A stretch of DNA of 35,280 bases from Rhodothermales bacterium (GTDB lineage Bacteria > Bacteroidota > Rhodothermia > Rhodothermales > UBA10348). Of this stretch, positions 24,842-35,280 are shown piece after piece. The translations under genes and the position numbers were made by a program. The stretch spans positions 1-35,280 of the forward strand of contig JAURNP010000145.1 of assembly GCA_030830105.1 (NCBI GenBank), given 5' to 3'. How positions within the stretch are numbered: the stretch's first letter is position 1; the number at the start of each line of letters is the position of its first letter. Below the pieces are notes generated by a model, which did no database searches, was not told where the DNA came from, and was given only the letters and a program-made list of their open reading frames with translations.

Positions 24842-25708
24842 TCAGAAGTCGCGGCGTGAGAACCAGAAAAATCCGATGCCATAAGTCACAGACCCGAAAA
24901 GGAGGGAGGAAATAAAGGGATACCACGTCGTTACGACTTGCCCCTCCACGAGTTGCGCTTGCACGCCGACCACTTCGATGAAATTGGGCAATACGTGGTA
25001 GAACGTCATGAAAATGGCGGCATTTCCCTCCGAAAGGACCGGTACAATCTGATCGTGCGACGCCAAGATGATCGAAAGGAAGATGAGCCCGTAGGTTACT
25101 ACCAGACCCAGTCCCGATGAGCGACTGATGATCGAGATGGTCAGGATCACGGAGTACATTACGCCGAACATGACCGTGATGAATGGGATGGCCATCAAGA
25201 ACTGCGGCATCCAGATGCCCGTCTTGAGCGAAAGAGAGAGCCATACACCGCCCACCAAGTAAGCGGAGAGGACCAGAACCGTCAACCAGACCCCGGTCAG
25301 GTGGCCGACCAAGAGGCGTGCGCGGGATAGCGGCTTGGATAGTAGCAGATCGATCCGGCCGTGCTCGAGGAATCCGTTGATGAGGGGCATCGTGGCAAAC
25401 AGCCCGAGCAGTGTACCGAGGAAATATGCGGCACCGAATACGAACGTGTTGATCCCGATCAAGAACTTGTCCAGGCTGAGCGCTTGACTCACCCACTCTC
25501 CGGATTCCTCATTGAAGACACCATCCGTGGGGGTGGTGTCAAAACCGAAAATGCGCACCGCCGCCATGGAGCCCTCCACGACATCCATGTTCAGGGCAAA
25601 CGAGAGCAGGAGCCACGCCAGCGAAGCAATGACCAGCATTGCTTGGGTGAGTCGCATGGCCCACAGCTCACGGAAGGTTAGCAGGAGGGATCCGGACAGC
25701 GTAGTCAT
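24842..25708 (-). CDS. ABC-2 type transporter permease
   Basis: A 288-residue integral membrane subunit with about six hydrophobic segments (roughly 17-38, 85-108, 130-157, 168-190, 197-215, 268-283). The region LLLSKPLSRARLLVGHLTGV is the cytoplasmic coupling segment typical of ABC-2 permeases of the NosY/GldF kind. The segment between TM1 and TM2 (about 40-84) is a larger extracytoplasmic loop. The ATG overlaps the ATPase stop codon (ATGA), so the two are translationally coupled. Together they would form an exporter or a membrane complex of unknown substrate. A gliding-type (Gld) role is possible by family but is not supported by other gld genes here. Confidence 0.9.
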   Translation of the reverse strand: MTTLSGSLLLTFRELWAMRLTQAMLVIASLAWLLLSFALNMDVVEGSMAAVRIFGFDTTPTDGVFNEESGEWVSQALSLDKFLIGINTFVFGAAYFLGTLLGLFATMPLINGFLEHGRIDLLLSKPLSRARLLVGHLTGVWLTVLVLSAYLVGGVWLSLSLKTGIWMPQFLMAIPFITVMFGVMYSVILTISIISRSSGLGLVVTYGLIFLSIILASHDQIVPVLSEGNAAIFMTFYHVLPNFIEVVGVQAQLVEGQVVTTWYPFISSLLFGSVTYGIGFFWFSRRDF

Positions 25709-26673
25709 GGCATGTCCTCCTGCGCCGTGATCAGGTCGATGAATCCAGCTTCGAGGGAGGCGCGATGTCGCTCAATCCCCAGGATCTGGACGCCGTCTGC
25801 GCGCAATTGGTCGATCAGTCGGTTCAACGTAGCAGGCAAACCGTCCTCGACGAGGATGGCGCGTCTGGATTCTTCCAACGAGACCGGCCACATTGTGGAA
25901 TCGAACGATACGGGGAGTCGATCCACTTCAATGCGCCAACCCGTGCCCTGCTGTGCGAGCTCATCCACCGTGCCCGAGCGAATGATTCGTCCTTTGTGCA
26001 TGATCAAGACCCGGTCGCAGACCAATTCAATTTCAGAAAGGAGATGTGAGTTGATCACAATCGTCGTTCCGGTCTGTTTCAGCGCACGTAGCCGATCTCT
26101 GATATCCCGTCGACCCACCGGGTCCACGCCGTCTGTGGGTTCGTCCAGAACCACTATCTCTGGCTGATTCAACAGCGCCTGGGCAAGTCCCAGCCGCTGC
26201 ATCATTCCTTTGGAGAATTTGCCCACGCGGGTGTCTTCCCAGGAGGCCAGTCCTACTTCTTCGAGAAGCCTGGGGATACGCTCCTTGCGTGCGGCATCAG
26301 GCAGGTCGGCCAACCGGCCATAGATGTCGAGCGTCTGTCGGGCCGTGAGATACGTCGGGAATCGGTGGTTTTCAGGTAAGTAGCCGAGTCTCCTGCGTGC
26401 GGTTGGGTCTCCGGCAGGCTGTCCAAACAGCCGTGCTTCTCCTGACGTCGGAAGAACGATTCCCAGAAGGACTTTCAGCAGCGTCGTTTTGCCCGCACCA
26501 TTCGGCCCCAGGATTCCCAGGACTTCTCCTGCCGGGACCTGCATGTCCACTCCCTTGAGGGCATGGATTTTACTGCGCCGTATGCCGGTGGCGTACGTCT
26601 TGTGCAGCGCTGAGATATGGATGACCGGAGATGAGATGTCCGAAGCTACGTAAATTCCTTCGTCGGGATGCAC
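25705..26673 (-). CDS. ABC transporter ATP-binding protein
   Basis: A 322-residue ATPase partner of the ABC-2 permease. Walker A is GPNGAGKT (56-63), the signature is [15 protein letters not shown], Walker B is [13 protein letters not shown], followed by a histidine switch in VINSHLLSE. The signature SKGM replaces LSGGQ, which is usual in the CcmA/DrrA/NosF group. The C-terminal 80 residues ([15 protein letters not shown] to [10 protein letters not shown]) form the accessory domain of that group. It begins 12 bases after pgk on the same strand, so it is probably in the gap-pgk transcript. Confidence 0.94.
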   Translation of the reverse strand: MHPDEGIYVASDISSPVIHISALHKTYATGIRRSKIHALKGVDMQVPAGEVLGILGPNGAGKTTLLKVLLGIVLPTSGEARLFGQPAGDPTARRRLGYLPENHRFPTYLTARQTLDIYGRLADLPDAARKERIPRLLEEVGLASWEDTRVGKFSKGMMQRLGLAQALLNQPEIVVLDEPTDGVDPVGRRDIRDRLRALKQTGTTIVINSHLLSEIELVCDRVLIMHKGRIIRSGTVDELAQQGTGWRIEVDRLPVSFDSTMWPVSLEESRRAILVEDGLPATLNRLIDQLRADGVQILGIERHRASLEAGFIDLITAQEDMP

Positions 26674-26685
26674 GAGATGCGATGT

Positions 26686-27873
26686 TCAGGCTTTCAGCGC
26701 CTTGACCCCAGGCAGTTCTTTGCCTTCGAGCAGCTCGAGCATTGCGCCACCGCCCGTGGATACATGCGATACCCTGTCCGCCATACCTGCCCCCACAATG
26801 GCCGCTACGGAGTCTCCACCTCCAACCACTGAGAACGCACCGTTGTCGGTCGCTGCAACCACTGCTTCAGCAATACCGTGGGTCCCTTTGGCAAAGCTGG
26901 ACATTTCGAAAACGCCCATGGGGCCGTTCCAGACGATGGTCTTGGCCTCGGCGATCACGTCTGCATAGGTGGCCAAAGTCTGGGGCCCGATATCGAGACC
27001 CATGAGTCCTTCCGGGATCGATCCTTGAGTCACCGTGGATGATGCGTCATTGTCGAAGGCGGCCGCACACGTATGATCGCTCGGCAGATGAATACGATCG
27101 CCTGCCTCGTCCAGAAGCTGACGGGCCAGGTCAATACGATTTTCTTCGACCAGGGACGTACCGGTCGTCAAGCCTTGAGCACGCAGGAACGTGTAGGCCA
27201 TGGCGCCGCCAATCAACAAGTGATCTGCTTTGTTCAACAACTGGGAAATGATGCCAATTTTGTCCGACACCTTGGCGCCACCCACGATCGCCACAAATGG
27301 CTTGTCCGGATCGGTGATCAATTTGCCAAGCGTATCGAGCTCCCGCTGCATCAGGAAGCCCGGCGCTTTTTCTGCAATCAGATGCGCGACACCTTCCGTT
27401 GAGGCATGAGCTCGGTGAGCCGTTCCAAAAGCATCGTTCACATAGACATCGGCCATGGCGGCCAACTGTTGTGCAAGATGCGGATCGTTCTTTGTCTCTC
27501 CGGCTTCGAAGCGAACATTTTCCAGCAGCAGGATCTCTCCAGCACCCACCGAGCGCACGATCTCTTGGACGTCGTCACCCACGACAGCAGGTGCGATGAC
27601 CACTGGATGACCCGTCAACAACGACAGGTGCCGGCCCACGGGACGCTTGGAGAACTCTGGGTTGACCTCGCCCTTGGGGCGTCCGAGATGCGACACCAGA
27701 ATCGCCGTTGCGCCTTGGCTCAAAACGTGCTGGATCGTGGGAATGGCGGCGCGGATGCGCGTGTCGTCATCGACGACACGCGCTCCGTCATCACCCGTAG
27801 ACAGCGGGACGTTGAAGTCCACACGAATGAGAACCCGCTTTCCCTGCAGGTCCAGATCGGTCAGAGTTGTCAT
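26686..27873 (-). CDS. pgk: Phosphoglycerate kinase
   Basis: Glycolytic enzyme converting 1,3-bisphosphoglycerate and ADP to 3-phosphoglycerate and ATP in the cytoplasm. 395 residues is the normal bacterial length. Signatures are [12 protein letters not shown] near the N-terminus, [47 protein letters not shown] and the nucleotide-binding [11 protein letters not shown] close to the C-terminus. It follows gap by 30 bases on the same strand, the usual glycolytic pairing, and is followed after 12 bases by the exporter ATPase. The gap-pgk spacer carries two copies of CCTGATT (minus strand). Confidence 0.97.
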   Translation of the reverse strand: MTTLTDLDLQGKRVLIRVDFNVPLSTGDDGARVVDDDTRIRAAIPTIQHVLSQGATAILVSHLGRPKGEVNPEFSKRPVGRHLSLLTGHPVVIAPAVVGDDVQEIVRSVGAGEILLLENVRFEAGETKNDPHLAQQLAAMADVYVNDAFGTAHRAHASTEGVAHLIAEKAPGFLMQRELDTLGKLITDPDKPFVAIVGGAKVSDKIGIISQLLNKADHLLIGGAMAYTFLRAQGLTTGTSLVEENRIDLARQLLDEAGDRIHLPSDHTCAAAFDNDASSTVTQGSIPEGLMGLDIGPQTLATYADVIAEAKTIVWNGPMGVFEMSSFAKGTHGIAEAVVAATDNGAFSVVGGGDSVAAIVGAGMADRVSHVSTGGGAMLELLEGKELPGVKALKA

Positions 27874-27903
27874 GAGCCGGAATCAGGAATCAGGAAGCAG
27901 GGA

Positions 27904-29189
<1,286 letters not shown>

Positions 29190-29218
29190 TTGCCGATCCG
29201 CTCTATTGGGCTGATAAT
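29190..29218 (+). promoter_or_regulatory. Sigma-70-like promoter for the TPR-ntrC operon
   Basis: TTGCCG (29190-29195), a 17-base spacer and GATAAT (29213-29218) would start transcription near 29225, about 30 bases before the ATG at 29256. Hexamers and spacing are good, but the call rests on pattern only. Confidence 0.45.
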
Positions 29219-29255
29219 GCGAGCAACCTGGCCCTATGAGCCGTAAACGGATCAC

Positions 29256-29954
29256 ATGTCAACTCTGAACCCAACCCGGAAAGTATCTCGTCGCCAGGAA
29301 TTGCGCGAGGACAAAGTTGTCACTTTCTATGCCCGTGTCCTGAACATTTTTGAGAACAACCGTCAGGCCGTCATTGGTGCCGGCGCTGCTGTTCTGGCCG
29401 TGATCCTTCTGGCTATGGGCTGGAACTGGTACCAGGGTAACCGCAACGATCAGGCCCTGTCCGAAATGGCCGAGGCTGTCAGTCTCTACGAGGCCGAATC
29501 GTTTCAGGCTGCCCTTGATGGCGACGTTTCGTTTCTAGGCTTCATGGACATCGTAGATTCGTACGGTGGTACGGACTCGGGTAACCTTGCTCGGTTCTAC
29601 GCGGCCGATGCCCTGTTCCGTACGGGTGATCTCGAAGGAGCTCTCGAAATGTTCGAATCCTATTCCAAAGGAAACGACTATATCGGCGCCTCAGCCTTCG
29701 CCGGTGAAGCCGCCATCCACGAGACGCAGGGTAATCACGAACGTGCCGGCGACCTCTACATGCGTGCTGCCAACGTTTACTCCAGCGAGATTACCTCGCC
29801 GATGTACCTCTCCAATGCTGCCCGCGCCTACACGTCCGCTGGCGAATTCGGAGATGCGATTGACGCGCTGGAAATGATAGAAGGAGACTATCCGGACTCG
29901 CAGGCTGCCCGTTCGGTCGAATACAAGCTTGCCAAGCTCAATGCCGGCAGCTGA
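29256..29954 (+). CDS. Membrane-anchored TPR protein
   Basis: A 232-residue protein with a basic cytoplasmic N-terminus (about 1-36), one transmembrane helix at about 38-59 (AVIGAGAAVLAVILLAMGWN) and a periplasmic region of tetratricopeptide-like repeats (ALFRTGDLEGALEMFESYSK, NHERAGDLYMRAANVY, AYTSAGEFGDAIDALEMIEG). The plan resembles YfgM and other TPR proteins that work with the Sec translocon or outer-membrane chaperones, but length and order alone do not prove it. It is first in an operon: the NtrC-type regulator starts 22 bases later. Confidence 0.88.
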   Translation: MSTLNPTRKVSRRQELREDKVVTFYARVLNIFENNRQAVIGAGAAVLAVILLAMGWNWYQGNRNDQALSEMAEAVSLYEAESFQAALDGDVSFLGFMDIVDSYGGTDSGNLARFYAADALFRTGDLEGALEMFESYSKGNDYIGASAFAGEAAIHETQGNHERAGDLYMRAANVYSSEITSPMYLSNAARAYTSAGEFGDAIDALEMIEGDYPDSQAARSVEYKLAKLNAGS

Positions 29955-29976
29955 TCTGTCATCCTCCTGAATTTAT

Positions 29977-31365
29977 ATGGCCGTTCCTGTCATCCTTGTA
30001 GTCGACGACGAAGCCAGCATCCGAAGGACGCTGCGCGAAATACTGGAATACGAAGACTACGCGGTTGAGGAGGCTGAGGATGGAGAGGCTGCGCTGGCCA
30101 AGTTGCGCAAGGACCGCTTTGACGTGGTTCTCCTTGATGTGAAGATGCCCAAGGTAGACGGACTTGAAGTCCTCACCGCCATGGGGAAGGAGCAGATTGA
30201 CGTCCCCGTCGTGATGATCTCGGGCCACGGTACTATCGAGACCGCCGTGGAAGCGACCAAGTTGGGAGCCTTCGACTTTGTTGAGAAACCCCCAGATCTC
30301 AACCGCCTGCTGCTCTCGATCCGCAACGCGATGGATCGCGGACAACTTGAGTCCGAGAACAAGCGCATGCGGCAGACCATCGTGGAGAAGGTATCGGGGG
30401 AACTGACCCCGATTCTCGGCGAGACCCCCGGTATCCGCAGTATCAAGGATACGATTGAGCGAGTCGCACCCACGGAAGCCCGTGTGCTGATTACGGGTGA
30501 GGCCGGAACGGGTAAGGAGTTGGTAGCCAAATGGGTCCACAAATTGTCCCATCGCGATGAGGGGCCGGTTGTTGAAGTCAACTGTGCCGCCATTCCGTCC
30601 GAGCTGATTGAAAGCGAACTGTTCGGGCACGAAAAGGGCAGCTTTACCGGTGCCACAAAGCAGCGTATCGGGAAGTTTGAGCAAGCGCACGGTGGAACGC
30701 TGTTCCTGGACGAAATCGGCGATATGAGTCTTTCGGCTCAGGCCAAGGTGCTTCGGGCCCTGCAGGAAAACACCATTACACGCGTGGGTGGCGATCGATC
30801 CATTCCGGTTGATGTCCGCGTGATTGCAGCCACCAACAAGGATCTGTTGGCCCGCATTGGTGAGAATGAATTCCGCGAGGACCTCTACCACCGGCTTTCC
30901 GTCATCCTGATTCACGTTCCGCCACTTCGTGAACGTCGCGGCGATGTCCCGGTCATTACCGAGAATATCGCCGAGCGCATTGCACGCCGAAACGGGCTGG
31001 AACCCAAGCCTTTCACGAGAGATGCCCTCACGGCGCTATCCAACTTTGATTGGAGAGGCAACGTTCGGGAGCTTCACAACGTGGTGGAGCGCTTGACCAT
31101 CCTGAGTCAGGGCGAGCGGATCACGGAGCTGGACGTAGAGCGCTATGTCCACCCGGGTGGTGCTTCCGGCAATCCCATTATTGGACTGCTGGACCGATTC
31201 GAACAGTTTTCTGACTTCCGCGATAGCGCCGAGAAGCTCTTCATCGAGCATAAGCTCACACAGAACGACTGGAATATTTCCCGTACCGCGGAGGCCATTG
31301 GCATCCAGCGCTCTCATCTGTACAACAAGATGAGCAAGTACGACATAAGTCGCGACGAGGAGTAG
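29977..31365 (+). CDS. Sigma-54-dependent response regulator, NtrC family
   Basis: A 462-residue transcription activator. The receiver (about 5-120) has D10/D11, phospho-acceptor D54, S82 and K104. The AAA+ domain (about 145-380) has Walker A GEAGTGKE (174-181), GSFTGA at 221-226 and Walker B LFLDEIGD (242-249), followed by the arginine-finger region. A Fis-type helix-turn-helix ([20 protein letters not shown]) closes the protein. GSFTGA replaces the textbook sigma-54-contacting GAFTGA. The variant is known in functional members, so loss of function should not be assumed. No histidine kinase is adjacent. The stop overlaps the ribosome-binding region of the LolD-like gene. Confidence 0.95.
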   Translation: MAVPVILVVDDEASIRRTLREILEYEDYAVEEAEDGEAALAKLRKDRFDVVLLDVKMPKVDGLEVLTAMGKEQIDVPVVMISGHGTIETAVEATKLGAFDFVEKPPDLNRLLLSIRNAMDRGQLESENKRMRQTIVEKVSGELTPILGETPGIRSIKDTIERVAPTEARVLITGEAGTGKELVAKWVHKLSHRDEGPVVEVNCAAIPSELIESELFGHEKGSFTGATKQRIGKFEQAHGGTLFLDEIGDMSLSAQAKVLRALQENTITRVGGDRSIPVDVRVIAATNKDLLARIGENEFREDLYHRLSVILIHVPPLRERRGDVPVITENIAERIARRNGLEPKPFTRDALTALSNFDWRGNVRELHNVVERLTILSQGERITELDVERYVHPGGASGNPIIGLLDRFEQFSDFRDSAEKLFIEHKLTQNDWNISRTAEAIGIQRSHLYNKMSKYDISRDEE

Positions 31366-31369
31366 GAAC

Positions 31370-32053
31370 GTGATTCTTTCGGCGCGCGGCGTTTCGAAGG
31401 CATACCCGGTTACGGGAAAAGAGCCATTGACGGTTCTTGAGGGGCTGGATCTGTCCGTCGAACCGGGAGAATTCCTGGCCATCACAGGCGAGTCCGGATG
31501 CGGAAAAAGTACCTTGCTTCACGTACTTGGTGCGCTGGACCGCCCCGACAGCGGACTGATCGAAGTGGACGGCGTGGACGTCTTTACCCAGAACGATGAG
31601 GAGTTGTCCGAATTCCGGAATCGCCGGATTGGTTTTGTATTCCAATTCCATCACCTATTGCCCGAGTTCACCGCCGAGGAGAACGTTATGATGCCCGCTT
31701 TGGTGGGAGGAAAACGAGCGACAGAAGCGAAGGGTCGTGCGCATGAATTGCTTGACCTGGTGGGATTGGGCGCCCGTGCGGAGCACCGCCCAGGCGAACT
31801 CTCCGGTGGCGAGAAGCAACGGGTGGCTATTGTGCGGGCCTTGATGAACGAGCCGGATATCGTTTTGGCCGACGAGCCGACCGGCAACCTGGATGAGAAG
31901 ACCGCTGACGCCCTTCATACAGAGCTTATCCGCCTGAGCCGGGATCTGGGACAGACGTTTGTTGTGGTGACCCACAACCGGGATTTTGCCGATATGGCGG
32001 ACCGTGAAATGATTCTTGAACATGGACAACTGAGGGCATCAGTTTCTCCTTGA
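31370..32053 (+). CDS. LolD-like ABC transporter ATPase
   Basis: A 227-residue ATPase of the LolD/MacB group. Walker [10 protein letters not shown] (40-48), signature [15 protein letters not shown], Walker [14 protein letters not shown] and H-loop [10 protein letters not shown]. The [10 protein letters not shown] and EPTGNLD combination is typical of lipoprotein-releasing and MacB-type ATPases, and LKGLDL-like residues before Walker A fit. It starts with GTG 4 bases after the ntrC-type gene, with AGGA as ribosome-binding site. The partner permease (LolC/E type) is not in the window, so assignment to lipoprotein sorting is family-based. Confidence 0.9.
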   Translation: MILSARGVSKAYPVTGKEPLTVLEGLDLSVEPGEFLAITGESGCGKSTLLHVLGALDRPDSGLIEVDGVDVFTQNDEELSEFRNRRIGFVFQFHHLLPEFTAEENVMMPALVGGKRATEAKGRAHELLDLVGLGARAEHRPGELSGGEKQRVAIVRALMNEPDIVLADEPTGNLDEKTADALHTELIRLSRDLGQTFVVVTHNRDFADMADREMILEHGQLRASVSP

Positions 32054-32094
32054 TCCACTTGGCAGCCGCCAAGCTCTCTCTGACCTGTCTTCCT

Positions 32095-32754
32095 ATGCGC
32101 ATTCTCAAGAATCTTCGAGCCCTTATGACGTCCGGTGCCGGCATCGTGGTTGGTATGGGGGATGCCGATTCTGACCCGGATCCTGTTCGTCTCTTTCAGG
32201 CGTGGTTCAAGGCGGCTCAAAAGTCAGGGCTCTTTCTTCCGGAAGCGATGACCGTCGCCACGGCTTCTCCGGAAGGGAAGCCGTCGGCGCGTATGGTGCT
32301 GCTTAAGCACGCCGATGAGCAAGGATTTGTGTTCTACACCAATTACGGCAGCCGCAAGGCATCTGAGCTGGAAGCAAATCCGCACGCCTCGCTGCTTTTT
32401 CACTGGCCCATCCTGCAGCGGCAGGTCCGCGTGGAAGGCGCCGTTAAACGCGTCTCGCGTGAAGAGTCGGCAGACTATTACCACTCGCGTCCTCGCGGAA
32501 GCCAGATCGGTGCCTGGGCCTCGAAGCAATCGTCCAAATTGGACGCCCGATCCGGGCTGGAGCAGCGCGTAGCGGACTTTGAACGTGAATTTGGTGATGG
32601 CGAAATCCCGCTTCCGGACCACTGGGGAGGCTATCGAATCGTTCCCGAGCGGATTGAATTTTGGCAGGGTCGCCCGTTCCGCCTGCATGACCGGATCATT
32701 TTCGAGCGCGACAATCCAACGGAGAACTGGAAGACGCACCGCCTCTATCCTTGA
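32095..32754 (+). CDS. pdxH: Pyridoxamine 5'-phosphate oxidase
   Basis: FMN enzyme making pyridoxal 5'-phosphate from pyridoxine or pyridoxamine phosphate. The family signature is close to complete: MVLLKHADEQGFVFYTNYGS, SRKASELEANPHASLLFHW, YYHSRPRGSQIGAW, SKQSSKL, and the C-terminal RIEFWQGRPFRLHDR. About 219 residues from the ATG at 32095. The frame reaches back to a TTG at 32050 overlapping the LolD stop; the family normally begins just before DPVRLFQAWF, so even 32095 may be long. The product would supply PLP to the alanine racemase and the Cys/Met-metabolism enzyme in this window, though the link is only metabolic. Confidence 0.95.
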   Translation: MRILKNLRALMTSGAGIVVGMGDADSDPDPVRLFQAWFKAAQKSGLFLPEAMTVATASPEGKPSARMVLLKHADEQGFVFYTNYGSRKASELEANPHASLLFHWPILQRQVRVEGAVKRVSREESADYYHSRPRGSQIGAWASKQSSKLDARSGLEQRVADFEREFGDGEIPLPDHWGGYRIVPERIEFWQGRPFRLHDRIIFERDNPTENWKTHRLYP

Positions 32755-32899
32755 TACAGCAGGGGAGTCGCCGCTCGAAACAGGCAGCGGATGGACATTT
32801 TGGTCGATTCAGGCTGAACAATGAAGGCTTGAACGGGTTAAACGCCGACTGCCCCCAACGGCGGTCCGCCCAGTTTTCCGCATCGAACGAAGCCTTCCG

Positions 32900-33952
32900 A
32901 TGGTCGCTGACCTCGTCCAGATTCTCAAGAACGCCGACCGTGTCGTTATCTCCACCCACCAGCGTCCCGATGGGGATGCCATCGGGTCCCAGGTAGCGCT
33001 CGGTCATTTTCTGCGAGACAAGGGGAAGCAGGTCTGGATGATCAACTCTGATCCGGTGCCATATAATCTGGAATGGATGCCTGGTTCGTCCGATGTTCAG
33101 GTCTACGTGCACTCCCTCGACCAAGTCGAAGCCATCGCCTCGGCCGATGCGATAGTCGTTGTCGATACGAACGCCATGGGTCGGTTGGGTAGGCCGGGGA
33201 AACAGCTCAAGGGATCCAGCGGCCAGAAAATCCTGATCGATCACCATACTGATCCGGAGGATTGGTTCGAGATCAGTCATCGCAGGGAATCGGCGTCTTC
33301 AACGGGTGAGCTCATCTACGAATTGATGGCTGCCTGGGACCTTTCCGGTATCACCTCCGAGGTGGCAAAGGCCCTCTACGTGGCCATTATGACCGATACG
33401 GGTTCATTCCGATTCGCCAGCGTATCTCCGGCGCTACACCGCATGACGGCCGACCTTCTGGAACGATCTGACCTGGGTCCTGCAGAAATGCATGCCTTGG
33501 TCTACGATCGCAAGTCGCCTGAGGGCATGCGCCTCATGGCTGCCGTGCTGTCTTCGTTGCAGTTGCATTATGGCGGCGTGGTGGGCACGATGCTTGTCAC
33601 GCGACAAATACTGGCAGACACCGGCGCCCCGGTCGAAGAGACGGATGGGTTCGTCAATATGCTGCTCACCATCGAAGGGGTCAGCGTGGCACTCATCATG
33701 ACCGAGACGGCCAAGGGTACTAAAATCAGCTTTCGATCCAAAGGGGACTGGGAAGTTCACAAGTGGGCGCAAAGTATGGGTGGCGGAGGCCACAGAAATG
33801 CAGCTGGTGCTTTCGTCCAGGACGGCCTGGATAGCACGCTCAAGACGGTGATGCAGTCTGCACCCCGTTTCCTGAAACTGGATCAGTCCGCTGATTCGTC
33901 TGAATTGTCGGTGGAAGATGCCGACTACCTGGCCATGCTGGGAGGCGGCTGA
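32900..33952 (+). CDS. nrnA: DHH/DHHA1 phosphoesterase (NrnA-type oligoribonuclease / pAp phosphatase)
   Basis: A 350-residue cytoplasmic DHH-family phosphoesterase. Motifs: STHQRPDGDAIGS near residues 18-30, VVDTNAMGRLG around 90-100, ILIDHHTD near 111-118 with the paired histidines, and the DHHA1 substrate-binding MGGGGHRNAAG near 293-303. NrnA-like enzymes degrade short RNA oligonucleotides and dephosphorylate 3'-phosphoadenosine 5'-phosphate. Which activity dominates here cannot be read from sequence. It follows pdxH by 145 bases and precedes the aminopeptidase gene, separated from it by two hairpins. Confidence 0.93.
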   Translation: MVADLVQILKNADRVVISTHQRPDGDAIGSQVALGHFLRDKGKQVWMINSDPVPYNLEWMPGSSDVQVYVHSLDQVEAIASADAIVVVDTNAMGRLGRPGKQLKGSSGQKILIDHHTDPEDWFEISHRRESASSTGELIYELMAAWDLSGITSEVAKALYVAIMTDTGSFRFASVSPALHRMTADLLERSDLGPAEMHALVYDRKSPEGMRLMAAVLSSLQLHYGGVVGTMLVTRQILADTGAPVEETDGFVNMLLTIEGVSVALIMTETAKGTKISFRSKGDWEVHKWAQSMGGGGHRNAAGAFVQDGLDSTLKTVMQSAPRFLKLDQSADSSELSVEDADYLAMLGGG

Positions 33953-33961
33953 TCCCATGAT

Positions 33962-33979
33962 GCCGGAAACCTGTCCGGC
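33962..33979. terminator. Hairpin after nrnA
   Basis: GCCGGA (33962-33967) pairs with TCCGGC (33974-33979) around AACCTG, 10 bases after the stop codon. Weak on its own. It pairs with the next hairpin as a possible tandem terminator. Confidence 0.4.
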
Positions 33980-33992
33980 GCTGAATAGGAGG

Positions 33993-34011
33993 CTGACCCT
34001 TCGTGGGTCAG
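33993..34011. terminator. Second hairpin after nrnA
   Basis: CTGACCC (33993-33999) pairs with GGGTCAG (34005-34011) around TTCGT, preceded by AGGAGG. No T-run follows, so terminator strength is uncertain. It may instead regulate or protect the start of the aminopeptidase message. Confidence 0.45.
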
Positions 34012-34054
34012 ACCGACGTCCGAATCGCAGAAATAACTTCACGTTTCCAACTCC

Positions 34055-35280
34055 ATGAAAGTATCTGTTTCCACTGTCTCGCTGGCAGAGCTGGATGTCG
34101 ATGTTCTCATCGTTCCAGTGTCCTCTGAACATGTCGCGGACGGTTTGGAAGACCTGGTAGACGCCTTTGGTTCTGTCGTAGAGCGCGCGCGCGTCGATAT
34201 TGCCGGTGCTCCTGGTGATTCCATGGTGCTGTATCCCGATTCGGGTACGGCCAAGCGGGTCGTACTGGTAGGTATCGGCGAAATGGGCGAGGCTTCTCTT
34301 GAGTCGCTTCGCAACGCAGCCGCATTGGGTGCGGCTTCCGCAGGAAGTGTCAAAGCGGAGACGGTCGGGATTTCGGTTCCGGAAACCGATCTCGACGGAG
34401 ACGACGCGGCACAGGCGCTGGTGGAAGGATTCATGCTGGGGTCATACCGGTTCGATCGCTATCGTACAACGCAGGAGGAGCGGGTCGCGGCCCAGCGCCT
34501 CGTGATCCAGACATCCGATCAGGACAAGCAAGTTCGCCGCGGCGCAGATCGCGGACGTATTGTGTCTGAGGCGACGGCAACGGCGCGTGACCTGGTCAAC
34601 CTTTCGCCCGATGAGAAGACTCCGGTCCTGCTGTCTAAAGCCATCGAGAAGTCGGCCAAGAAGTGCGGTTATGAAGTCACCGTTTGGGACAAAGAGCTGA
34701 TAGCAGAAGAAGGAATGGGAGGCCTGTTGGCCGTAAATCGGGGAAGCCAGGACCCACCGACCTTCTCCGTTCTCGAATGGCAGCCTGAACACGCTCGCAA
34801 CAGCCGTCCAGTCATCCTGGTTGGGAAAGGTGTTGTATTCGATACCGGTGGACTCTCCCTGAAGCCGACCAAAGGGTCGATGGACTCGATGAAGTCCGAC
34901 ATGGCAGGAGCTGCAGCGGTAATCGGAGCCATGGAAGCTGTCGCCAAATTGGAACTACCGATCTACGTGATTGGATTGATTCCGGCGACCGACAATCGTC
35001 CCGGCGAAACGGCTTACGTGCCCGGCGACGTTGTGAAAATGCATTCCGGGAAAACGGTCGAGGTACTGAACACGGATGCCGAAGGCAGGATGATCCTCGC
35101 TGACGCCCTTTCCTATGCAACGTCGTTCTATCCCGAACTGGTCATCGATCTGGCAACGCTCACGGGCGCGGCCGTTGTGGCCCTTGGCGATATTGTTGCC
35201 GCAACCATGACGAACGACGAGAAAGGATCGGAAGAGCGCCTCTCTGCCATGGTTTCCGCTGGGGAAGCTTCTGGAGATCG
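34055..35280 (+). CDS. pepA: Leucyl aminopeptidase, M17 family (partial, runs off the window)
   Basis: About 408 codons are present; the 3' end lies beyond the window. The N-terminal domain begins MKVSVSTVSLAELDVDVLIV. The catalytic domain has GKGVVFDTGGLSLKPTKG (from about residue 257), MKSDMAGAAAVIGAM and NTDAEGRMILADALSYA, matching the M17 two-metal active site and its NTDAEGR signature. M17 enzymes release N-terminal residues from peptides in the cytoplasm as hexamers, and some also bind DNA. The start is supported by position, and the leader contains ACGTTTCCAACTCC directly before the ATG, resembling the 18-bp repeat unit at 19335-19388. Confidence 0.95.
   Translation, partial: MKVSVSTVSLAELDVDVLIVPVSSEHVADGLEDLVDAFGSVVERARVDIAGAPGDSMVLYPDSGTAKRVVLVGIGEMGEASLESLRNAAALGAASAGSVKAETVGISVPETDLDGDDAAQALVEGFMLGSYRFDRYRTTQEERVAAQRLVIQTSDQDKQVRRGADRGRIVSEATATARDLVNLSPDEKTPVLLSKAIEKSAKKCGYEVTVWDKELIAEEGMGGLLAVNRGSQDPPTFSVLEWQPEHARNSRPVILVGKGVVFDTGGLSLKPTKGSMDSMKSDMAGAAAVIGAMEAVAKLELPIYVIGLIPATDNRPGETAYVPGDVVKMHSGKTVEVLNTDAEGRMILADALSYATSFYPELVIDLATLTGAAVVALGDIVAATMTNDEKGSEERLSAMVSAGEASGD

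Noticed and set aside
29959-30915. 318-codon open frame on the minus strand opposite the NtrC-type regulator (and a 199-codon frame at 30057-30656)
   Set aside because: It mirrors codon use of a gene with complete, recognised domains on the plus strand. Its own translation shows no recognisable domain.

Overview
The window looks like ordinary chromosome from a marine Rhodothermota/Bacteroidota-type bacterium, probably Rhodothermales. This placement is inferred from gene content and was not computed. Pointers are a fused alpha-beta E1 2-oxoacid dehydrogenase, a DUF2911 protein, a TonB-dependent receptor with an N-terminal carboxypeptidase-regulatory-like domain, few clear Shine-Dalgarno sequences, and at least one good match to the Bacteroidota -7 promoter element TAnnTTTG. 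Base composition and coding style look uniform. I see no insertion sequence, prophage, CRISPR array, rRNA or tRNA. I recognise 31 protein genes, the last of them cut by the window edge.

Layout. 1-2300 (minus): fumarylacetoacetase preceded by a conserved gene of unknown function. 2602-5077 (plus): TPR lipoprotein, then a Cys/Met-metabolism PLP enzyme, separated by two hairpins, one of them a 32-bp perfect palindrome. 5071-9652 (minus): fused E1 dehydrogenase, histidine kinase, PhoB-type regulator. 9865-10884 (plus): secreted DUF2911 protein. 10908-16443: alanine racemase, dihydroorotase, a phosphoesterase, D-Ala-D-Ala ligase and pseudouridine-5'-phosphate glycosidase on alternating strands, with 3' ends that touch or overlap. 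16551-19832 (plus): M28 peptidase lipoprotein, MOSC protein, HNH nuclease, small DUF3592-like membrane protein. 19934-22729 (plus): a promoter, a TPP riboswitch and a TonB-dependent receptor. 22779-28905 (minus): gap, pgk, ABC-2 exporter ATPase and permease, a lipoprotein, then an arginine-deiminase-superfamily enzyme. 29256-35280 (plus): membrane TPR protein, NtrC-type regulator, LolD-like ATPase, PdxH, NrnA-type DHH phosphoesterase, leucyl aminopeptidase (partial).

The most informative element is the thi-box (TPP) aptamer at about 19949-20019. It was found by reading the intergenic sequence and lies directly upstream of the TonB-dependent receptor. It predicts that this receptor imports thiamin or a thiamin precursor across the outer membrane and is shut off when cellular TPP is high. 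A TATATTTG promoter element ends 8 bases before the aptamer, and a second self-complementary GCCGGC after the aptamer suggests an expression platform.

Other points of note are an 18-bp tandem repeat that supplies the start codon of a membrane protein and is echoed in the leader of the aminopeptidase gene, convergent genes with no room for terminators, an NtrC-type regulator with GSFTGA in place of GAFTGA, a glycolytic gap-pgk pair packed against an ABC exporter, and psuG without an adjacent psuK.
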